Shown: one piece after another, positions 56,847 to 64,000 of the stretch
Layout of the letters: each line of letters starts with the position of its first letter
Position numbering within the stretch: position 1 is the stretch's first letter
Notes under the pieces: generated by a model
Database searches by the model: none
What the model was told of the DNA's origin: nothing
Seen by the model: only the letters and a program-made list of their open reading frames with translations
NCBI GenBank assembly: GCA_029959085.1
Contig: JARWIR010000031.1
Coordinates: 2,170,001 to 2,234,000, forward strand
Length of the DNA stretch: 64,000 nt
Reading direction: 5' to 3'
From: Nemophila menziesii
Taxonomy: Eukaryota; Streptophyta; Magnoliopsida; Boraginales; Hydrophyllaceae
Position numbers and translations under genes: made by a program

Positions 56847-58405
56847 AGAACCCCAACTCAAAGTTGTATCGTCCCGATACAATAAAGATAAAAACAAAGG
56901 GAAGTCTATAAATACACACCTAGATCATTTTGACACAATGGGAAAGGAGATGGCATAATATATATAGAATAGACATAAAGCAACTAATCATAAAATCTCA
57001 TGTAATTATATTTACAAACTACATACCTGTACAATTCTTATATCCACAATCAACACGGTTTGAATTCAAGATTAGATTAGCTTCGCAATGTAAGAAGGAG
57101 AGGAACTTTACTCAGTTTACCAAGGAGCTATAGATTGTTCATCGAACTTCACTAGTATCCAAATATCCACTTAACTACTCTCTAATGGCTCAATCACTTC
57201 TCGATTACATATCAAAGAATCAAAAGGTCTTTAAGGTTGTAATTTAGGCTTAGGGACGGTACGATAGTATATTTGGATAATTTAGAGTGAGCTTTTGGCT
57301 CTCTCCTCACTAGCCATCAACAAATCGCCTTAGAGCTTGAGTTACTCTCATAAAACGTTTCTCACTTATCCCAATGAATTCTTGATGCACAAAGTAGCAT
57401 CCCCAATAACCCAATTAAATCATAAAATGTTCACATAAAAATTTCTCTTTGCCGGTCCGAATATATATTCTTTTCAAATCATATTTTTTGTATAGCTAAG
57501 ACTCTTTTTTTAATGTTTGAGATATCACGCTATTTTTCATATATATATATTTTTTCTGTTCAAATTTAGCTCGTATCTTCTTTTTCATTCACTATTACCC
57601 CGGCAAAGGGTTACAATATAAACCTGTGAATTATCATGAATATAATAACAAAGCATAATTAATAAGCTCAAAAATCTCAACCCAATAATATTTCCCATAA
57701 TGGTGGACCCACCACCCCAAACTCAAGCTCTAAAACAATTGTCTATGCATCGCGATTCGAGTGCGGGTCATATGGAAAAGTACTATAATCTAAAGGGATA
57801 TGGCTTATAATGTGGTTAAATAAAAAGGCTTTAGAAAGGCTAGAAGGGGCTGAGAAGGATATAAAATATTAATTCAAATAACAGGGTGAGAAAGTATAAA
57901 AAGGCTTCAAGTGGCTTCAATATGAAAGAACTGCCTTAATCATTTTCTACACCATGCCATTTTGTTATTCTCTTACCTTTAGCACCTTCATCAAATGGGT
58001 TTGTCAACTAGCTTGGATCTCACGGCCTACACACTACTCAAGGCTCCCTGAGATCGAACATACTTTCTATCACATTGCTTACTAATATTTTCTTTAAATC
58101 AATGTGTGTTTTCCTGCAAATACTCAAAGCATACAAAATAAAATAGCTCATAAACATACTACTTACTATCATTAACTCACTGAGCTTATGCTTTCAAGCT
58201 ATTAAACACACTCTACATCTAATTCCCATGTATCAAAAATTTTAATTTATACCTAAAAATAAAAATAATGGAGATGAGAGACAACGAATCCCCACACCCC
58301 CAACTAAAAAATGAGCCATGTCCCCACGACTCGAAAAAGAAATTAAAATTAGCAGATAAAACATTTACAGAAATGGTAAGGAAGAAAGAGAACATACTCT
58401 TGAGG
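56847..58405 (-). other. 3' untranslated region of element C with PPT
   Basis: The polypurine tract is at 56847-56864 (minus TTTGAGTTGGGGTTCT). Similar motifs lie at 57706-57730 and 58290-58311. The conserved hairpins are at 57286-57311 and 58313-58332. No gene; short open frames have no homology. Confidence 0.65.
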
Positions 58406-59615
58406 CTATTGTCTCGCATTATCAACATCCAAGATATGATTTTCTTGATATTTTTTTAGTTGCTCAAGGAGTGTCATGATGTGCATTTGATTGGCTTTGA
58501 TTTGTGCCACATCATTGGCTAAGGAAGTTTGAGCTTCTTCGAATTTGTTTAAACGCTCCTCCATCTTCTTTTGCCAACTTTGCTCCTCTTCTTCTTTTGA
58601 GACTTGCGTAGAACTCGCTCCTCTCAAGACTTTCATGATCCAAGCATTATCAATAGTACTCTTTTTGAATTCAAGTTTCTCTTCTTCACCCAAAATTATA
58701 TTCGCTTTTCGCACAAGACACGTGACCATAGTAGGATATTTAACATTATAAACTGATTTAGGAGAGACCGGAAATCGCATCACCTCCTCAAAGATCAACT
58801 GTGCCACATCCACTTCTTCTCCTACTCAAAATACAATCCAAAAGTAAAGCATTCTTCTTAGTCACATCCAAAGTTCTTGTGTTTCCAAACACATTAGGGA
58901 TAAGGAAATTGTGCCAAACTCTAGCATCCGGTTGAAGATATTTGTAAGGCCAAGGTGCCTTCAATTCTCCCTTATGTGATTTCACTTTCTCCTTGTCTAA
59001 AACATGCTCAAAAAGTAAATCCCAATAAAAATTTATTTGTTTAGCCACCTCTTCACTGTACTTGCATGGTCCAACCAATTTCTTAAACTTGAAGTGGTTT
59101 CTAATCTCTTTAACTGTGAAAGGGACTAACTTTCCTCTAATCGGAACACAACCTTCACTATCTCGGCTAAAGAGGCCTAAATAGAAATCTAAAACTAACT
59201 CATGACATAAATCAGAACGTCTTACTATGAATGTAGACCAACCCAATTTTTCACCAAGCTCCAAGAATCTCTTATACTCTTCTCTACCAACTTCTTCATT
59301 GAATACTTTCTCATAAGCAGAAGGTAGTTCCTTTAATTGTTTCTCTACAGAAGCTATCAAGGCCTTTGAAGCTTTCTCTTTATCTTCGGGTGTAGGACCT
59401 TTGAATGGAAGAGGTTGTGTTTTCTTCTTGGTAAAAAGTGGAACCCTTTTTCCCAAAAAATTAAACGAAGCTAGCTCACCTCTCTTTTCAACATCTATTT
59501 TACCCTTTGGATTGGAACTAGAACTTTTCTCACTTGATTTCTTCTCAGTTGGACCCAATACCTTGCTTTTCTTCATCTCCCTCTTGTTGGATAATGTTTC
59601 TGTTCTCTTAGTCAT
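58406..59615 (-). pseudogene. Element C ORF3 (one frameshift)
   Basis: Starts MTKRTETLSNKREM at 59615, preceded by TTTGAGTAGGAGGTTAATTG. It runs through the conserved core (LVGPCKYSEEVAKQINFYWD, KAPWPYKYLQPDARVWHNFL). A one-base change near 58805 moves the frame; it then continues as VDVAQLIFEEVMRF and a C-terminal coiled-coil-like region (KKMEERLNKFEEAQTSLAND), ending DVDNARQ. Full length would be about 400 residues, close to A's 438. Function unknown. Confidence 0.87.
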
Positions 59616-60049
59616 CTCAATTAACCTCCTACTCAAAGCTTTAACCACTCTTAAAAATTGAAACTCTTGATTATAGGTTGAACAAGCTTTATTTGGGTTA
59701 GGAAAGGTGTTTTGATGATGAATCTCTATGTGGGTAAGATGAATTCTTGATGAATTGGTATAGATCTAAGATATTGTAGGATGAATTTTGAAAATTTAAG
59801 CTTTTGATTCTTCAATTTAATGTGTTTTGGTGAGATTTGGGTGATTGATTCTCCTTTGTAATGACGTGAGAGAAGATTTGATTTGTTTTTATGGTGATTG
59901 GGTAGTGTTTTGATGTTTGGGGAAGGTTGGATGAAGCTTCAATGGAGTTGGGAGAGGTTTGGAGAAGAAAGAGAGGTTTAAGGATTGTAAAATTCGGAAT
60001 ATACCAACCTCTTCTCTTTTATAAGCTAAAAAACGAAGCTTTTTTTTCT
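59616..60049 (-). other. Leader of element C ORF3
   Basis: Gene-free stretch between the array and the ORF3 start, rich in A and C on the minus strand like the B and D leaders. Confidence 0.5.
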
Positions 60050-60435
60050 CTCTCTAGCGGCGTCAGGCAGCATACCGGCCATAGGGCCCGGAATGCCGGT
60101 GCTGGAGCTCTTGAAATTCGAGTTACGTCAAAATACCCGAGGTGAGAACACGTGGGCACGGGTTTCTTGTCTGGCCGGCATACCAGCCGTAGGGCCCGGC
60201 AATACCGGTTCTGCTATTGCTCGAAAAGTTAAGTTTTTGTCTTGAACACGTGACGACACCCGTTGGCACGGGTTTTTGACCTGGCCAGCATACCGAAGGA
60301 ATAGCCCAGCATGTCGGTGCTGACTTCCTTCGAATTTCGACTTTCTGCTATGAATACGTGGCCTTACCCATGGTCTCGGGTTTTCTGATCGCCGGCTTAC
60401 CGGCCGTAGGGCGCGTCATGCCGGTGGTGTGATCT
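60050..60435 (-). repeat. Palindrome array of element C
   Basis: Four units near 60065, 60174, 60283 and 60392, at an even period of about 109 nt. Each has GGCCGGCATACCGGCC-type and GGGCCCGGCATGCCGGTG-type sites about 20 nt apart. Spacers share GAACACGTG and ACCCGTGGCACGGGTTTT-type words. The third unit is the most decayed. Confidence 0.85.
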
Positions 60436-60647
60436 GAATATTCCTAAAAAATTCATTTTTCTCCCAAAACACGATTTCTTTAACACCTAAATATCAAAAA
60501 CACTAATACCTTTCTCAAATATGCAATATCAACTAAAAACAACTAAACCAAACACAAATTAAAAACATAAAAACATAAAAAATTGAGGGTTGTCTCCCGT
60601 ACAACACTTTTATTTAACGTCTTTTAAAGTTAGACGTGCTACCTCTA
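60436..60647 (-). other. Post-pol spacer of element C
   Basis: GAGGTAGCACGTCTAACTTT (minus, from 60645) and CGGGAGACAACCC near 60591-60603 match the order in B and D. No gene. Confidence 0.55.
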
Positions 60648-61088
60648 TCAAAATTTGCAAATATAGCCTCCCCAACAACGAGCAAGACTATGAACGTCAA
60701 CTAATCTGCGCTTTATACCCTTCTTGGGTCTGATTTCTATCACCTTAGCTGAAACAACCTTAGTGACAATGAACGGTCACATCCACGAGTCTTTGTAACT
60801 TCGTGGCTTATTTTCGGGTTTGTGAGCTTTCCATAGAACTTCATGGCCAACCCGAAACTCAATGTTTGGCTCAGTATCCACATGCTTTTCATGGATTTTC
60901 TCTTTTAGGGACTTTGTGATGTGAAAGGCTGTGGATGATAGGACCGGTGGGATCTAACTTCCTTCATTTCTTACCCAAGACATAGAAGGTCTCGGATACG
61001 TTCTTAGCATGAAGGGTAATGGTCCCTTCCTGGAAATTGATGACACTCTGACTTGTGGCCATGAAATGCCTCCCAAGTATGATTGAAC
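60648..61088 (-). pseudogene. Element C protease end and integrase C-terminal segment
   Basis: After a TAG at about 61089 the sequence keeps protease homology (LGRHFMATSQ), then YVLGKK and VGHEVLWKAHKPENKPRSYK, a damaged GPF motif, VVSAKVIEIRPKKGIKRR and GGYICKF. As in B and D there is no RT or integrase core in between. Confidence 0.82.
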
Positions 61089-63480
61089 CTACTTATCTGC
61101 ATCAAAATCAAATATAACAAAGTCAGTAGGGATGGTGATATTACCTGATCGGACAAGGACGTCCTCCACTGTTCCCCATGTCTTGGTAACTGAGTTGTCA
61201 GCAAACTGCAGCTTCACTGGAGCTTTCTCTGATCTCCGAAGTCCAAGTCTCTCGAACACGGACTTAGGCATAAGATTCACACATGAACCCACATCGTACA
61301 TAGATTTTACCTTGACCATACCATTTATTTGAATAGGGAGGTTAAATCTTCCCGAATCTTTGAGCTTCAATAGTAACTCTTTTTCTGTTCTTCTTGAGAC
61401 TCTCAAGTTTTCTCTCTTGGCTTCTACACACGCTTCTTTCTCAGGAATAACTTTCGTAAAAACTTGTTGTAGTGTAAGCCTTTTTTTCGCAATCTCAAGC
61501 ATTTGGGCGTTGATCTTTTCAGGAGTGTACGCCTCTACAAATGTCTTTAGTTCAGTGTCATCCTTTTGATTTGTATTAGGAATGGTTGATGACACTGTTT
61601 GAACAACTGGTGGCGATTCCACCTTCTCTTCTTCTTTCTTTTCTTGCACAGCAGGTGCAACTTCAAGTCTTGGTTCTGTTGAGGCTTCTTCCTCTTTCTC
61701 TTTAGCTCGCTCAGCTTGGAATTCCATTACCGATCTAATCTCTTCTTGCATATCCTTCAGAAGCTGTATAAATTCGGATTTTTCTGAATCTTCCTCCACC
61801 TCACTCTCAGAACAGTTAGAGTCCACGAGGCTAGACTTGGTTGGTTCTTCTTCGGTACTCGGAACTTCCACGACACTTTCGGCAGCATATGGTACTTCCT
61901 TCTTTTCTTCCATTTCAAGGCAAATAACCTTACAAGCTTCGAACCCAACATTTTCATCACCTCCTTTGATAGCCTTCAATTCTTTTTGTTCCATAATGCT
62001 TGTTAGAACTTTGTTCATTTGTTCTACTTGAGTACCTAAAATCTGAATTGAAGCTTCTTGTTCTCAGAACTTCTCACTCTGGGAATGCATATTAATGGTC
62101 ATAAGATCCATAAATTTCGTGAATTGTAGATTATCCACAGCTCCCTTTTGAGGATACTGTGGTAAAGCTTTCTAAGCTAGTGACTCGGTATAGGCATCTT
62201 GAACAGGTTGTTGTGGGGGAGCAGGTCTATTTTGATATTGATTTTGAAACTGACCTCTTGGTTGGAAAGAGTTATTTTGGGGACGTGGTTGATAATGACC
62301 AGGATTAGCGGCCCCCTGTGGATTTGAGTATTGCATACCCGGATGATTCCTGTTACCAAATTGATAAGCTCCTCGATTGGATATGAAATAAAAAGATTGT
62401 GGATTTCCTTCGTACTCTTCACATGCATGATTATTGGCCCCACAGTGTTGACAACCTTGTGCTTCTTGCACTACATTCGTTGCGGCTAAATTCCTCTGCA
62501 TCTCAAGCTTAATTTTTGATTTGATTCTCTAATGCGGATAATTGAGCTGAGTTTGCAGTTTCCGCGTCTAATCAAAGCGCACCTCGGGCTTTTGTAATAG
62601 GAGCTCGCGAAGATGGCCAACTCCTTTCTTGTTCTATAATATTTTCGAAAACCTCGGTAGCTTCAGCAGGGTCCATGGACACAAAATTTCCTTTCCCAAG
62701 GTTATCTACCTTCAATCTAATTTCTTTGTTGATACCTTCATAGAATATTGCTAACTGTAGAGACGAGGTGTAACCATGAAGTGGACATCTAGCTAACTTC
62801 TGTTGAAACCTTGTCCATGCTTCTCCTAATTCTTCTCCATCCTCTTGACAAAACTTTGCAAGCTCGCTTTGGTCTTTGAGTCTCATACTCTTCGGATAAA
62901 AATGGTTGAGAAATGCGGCTTGAAGTTCTATCCAAGTGTTGATTGTACCTGGTGGTTGCCTATCTAGCCACTCACCAGCTCTACCGGTCAGAAAGAACGA
63001 AAACGTATGACAATACAGTTGCTCGCGTGTAATGCCTGGAGTAACATAAGCATCACAAATCTGCATAAACTTCTGAATCGCTCTTACAGGATCTTGAATT
63101 GCTGTACCACTATAGAGTCCAAAACTTTAAAACTGACAGAGCATACCCGGATCGGGTCGAAATTTAATATTTTGGATCTCTGGAGGACGGTAACCTACTG
63201 GTTGAACATGAAACGGCACTCTCAAGCCTGGAATGTCATGTTCAACTCGGTTCTGAATATTATTGTTGTTTACGTTACCTCTTCCTTGTGGTGGTACTTG
63301 TTGTTGTCCAACTGGGATAAGTGGTGGATCTACTGGATCTCGTATGTCTGCCATAGCTCTTCTTAAGTCTCTTTCCTCTCGAATACGTCTGCTATAAGGT
63401 CTAAAGCTTCTCTCAGGCTCTAGTAACAGAGGCCAAGAGTTAAACACGGTTGAAACCTGAAAAAGAATAAAGCAAAGCAC
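61089..63480 (-). pseudogene. gag: Element C gag-protease
   Basis: Gag N-terminus with LEPERSFRPYSRRIREERDL, a TAA at about 63130, then the coat domain (DPVRAIQKFMQICDAYVTPG, AGEWLDRQPPGTINTW, FLNHFYPKSMRLKDQ). A TGA lies at 62572 and a frame change near 62520. The zinc-knuckle region reads CQHCGANNHACEEY, with the last Cys replaced by Tyr. TAG at 62172 and TGA near 62066 follow. 62018-61089 is open with an acidic linker and protease (YDVGSCVNLMPKSVFERLGL). At least three of the stops look like CAA or CAG codons changed by C-to-T. Confidence 0.9.
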
Positions 63481-63580
63481 AAGCGTAAATCTGGAAAAAT
63501 AAAAACTAAATACTAAAAAATAAAATTTAACTAAAAACTACTACTCGAAATAGACAGCCCAAACGCTAACGAGACACAAG

Positions 63581-63598
63581 TCCCCGGCAGCGGCGCCA
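63581..63598 (-). other. Primer-binding site of element C
   Basis: Minus strand TGGCGCCGCTGCCGGGGA, 6 nt inside the 5' LTR. All 18 bases equal element A's site; tRNA-Asp-like with one mismatch. Confidence 0.87.
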
Positions 63599-63604
63599 AA
63601 AACT

Positions 63605-64000
63605 TGGTGTCGCCTAGGGTTTGATAAAAATAAGATAATAATAAGCCAGAAAACAATGCACTTTCACCCTAGACAAGCACGGTACTACAAGTATTACAGG
63701 ACGTATGCAAGTTCTAATGATAAGTTGAATTCGTTCTCAGGGACTTAGTGCCCGTTTGGAAGTGCTTTTTTGGAGAAGCACTTAAAAGTGCTTTTACCAT
63801 TTTAAGAGTTTTTTTTTACTTTGAAAAGCACTTTTTTGAGAAGCACCAAATAGCTACTTCTTGAAAAAAGCACTTAAAATAATTTTAGATTTCAGAATTA
63901 TTTTTAATAATTTTTTAAAATTTTGAATTTTATTCTAAAAGTGCTTTTTTACTCTAAAATAAGCACTTCCAAACAGGCTCTTAGTGTGCTAAACGAATCA
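63605..64000 (-). repeat. 5' LTR of element C (partial)
   Basis: Plus strand starts TGGTGTCGCCTAGGG, collinear with 55307 onward, interrupted by the MITE at 63751-63979 and cut by the window end. Confidence 0.9.
63751..63979. mobile_element. MITE in element C's LTR (hAT-like)
   Basis: 229 bp with terminal inverted repeats of about 17 nt (CCCGTTTGGAAGTGCTT at the left; the right end reverse-complements to CCTGTTTGGAAGTGCTT after AG). It is flanked by CTTAGTG on both sides (63744-63750, 63980-63986). With one mismatch the duplication is 8 bp, which fits hAT. The other LTR of C lacks it (compare 55440-55455), so it arrived after C. Too small to encode a protein. Confidence 0.85.

Larger units (their letters stand above)
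55307..64000 (-). mobile_element. Element C: Athila-like element lacking RT, 5' LTR cut by window end
   Basis: Minus-strand order: 5' LTR (64000+ to 63605), primer site, gag, protease, integrase C-terminal segment, palindrome array, ORF3, 3' region, polypurine tract, 3' LTR (56846-55307). No RT, RNase H or integrase core is found between protease (61089) and integrase tail (60648). The left flank CTTTT (55302-55306) should recur right of the window if this is a normal insertion. Gag carries several stops, so the copy is inactive. Confidence 0.92.

Overview
This is a gene-poor, A+T-rich plant nuclear window, probably eudicot pericentromeric or other repeat-rich DNA. The evidence is nested LTR retrotransposons with plant-type primer sites (a tRNA-Asp-like site in the Ty3/gypsy elements, initiator-Met-like in one Copia), a Helitron, a LINE, a MITE and one broken plant gene with a beta-amylase 9 signature. 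Nothing looks prokaryotic or organellar. The only uninterrupted long reading frames belong to transposons.

Layout. (1) 1-10071: 3' part of an Athila-like Ty3/gypsy element on the plus strand (called Ath1): broken RNase H/integrase, a palindrome array, broken ORF3 and the 3' LTR. A 2.9-kb Helitron (4993-7903) sits in its 3' region. Ath1 had itself landed in an older LTR (10072-10907). (2) 10908-16740: unassigned DNA plus the 3' LTR and 3' region of another minus-strand Athila-like element (12399-14560). (3) 17111-24573: beta-amylase 9-like pseudogene whose first intron holds a decayed Copia element (17739-23580). (4) 25081-32571: LINE ORF1 remnant split by a young Copia element (26063-32154, TSD AGGTA). 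(5) 32572-38430: element B, and 38431-38877 plus 52954-55306: element D. Both are plus-strand Athila relatives without reverse transcriptase. D carries a solo LTR (38878-52948, TSD CCTCC), which was hit by the nearly intact 12.3-kb Athila-like element A (39665-51968, minus strand, TSD ATACC). (6) 55307-64000: element C (minus strand), a third element lacking reverse transcriptase, inserted in D's ORF3. Its right LTR carries a 229-bp MITE and runs off the window.

How the parts fit. A encodes Gag, protease, RT, RNase H and integrase, and has an open ORF3. B, C and D keep Gag, protease, only the C-terminal (GPF) part of integrase, and ORF3, so they look like a non-autonomous lineage that would depend on an A-like or Ath1-like partner. 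A and C share an identical 18-nt primer-binding site. Across these elements I see cis-structures with constant geometry: a 46-nt inverted repeat at the start of every complete LTR; an LTR-leader hairpin with a near-invariant 17-nt loop and changing stems; palindrome arrays between pol and ORF3 whose sequence is private to each element; and polypurine-like motifs repeated at the module borders. These are the most interesting signals here. All were found by eye and need computational confirmation.
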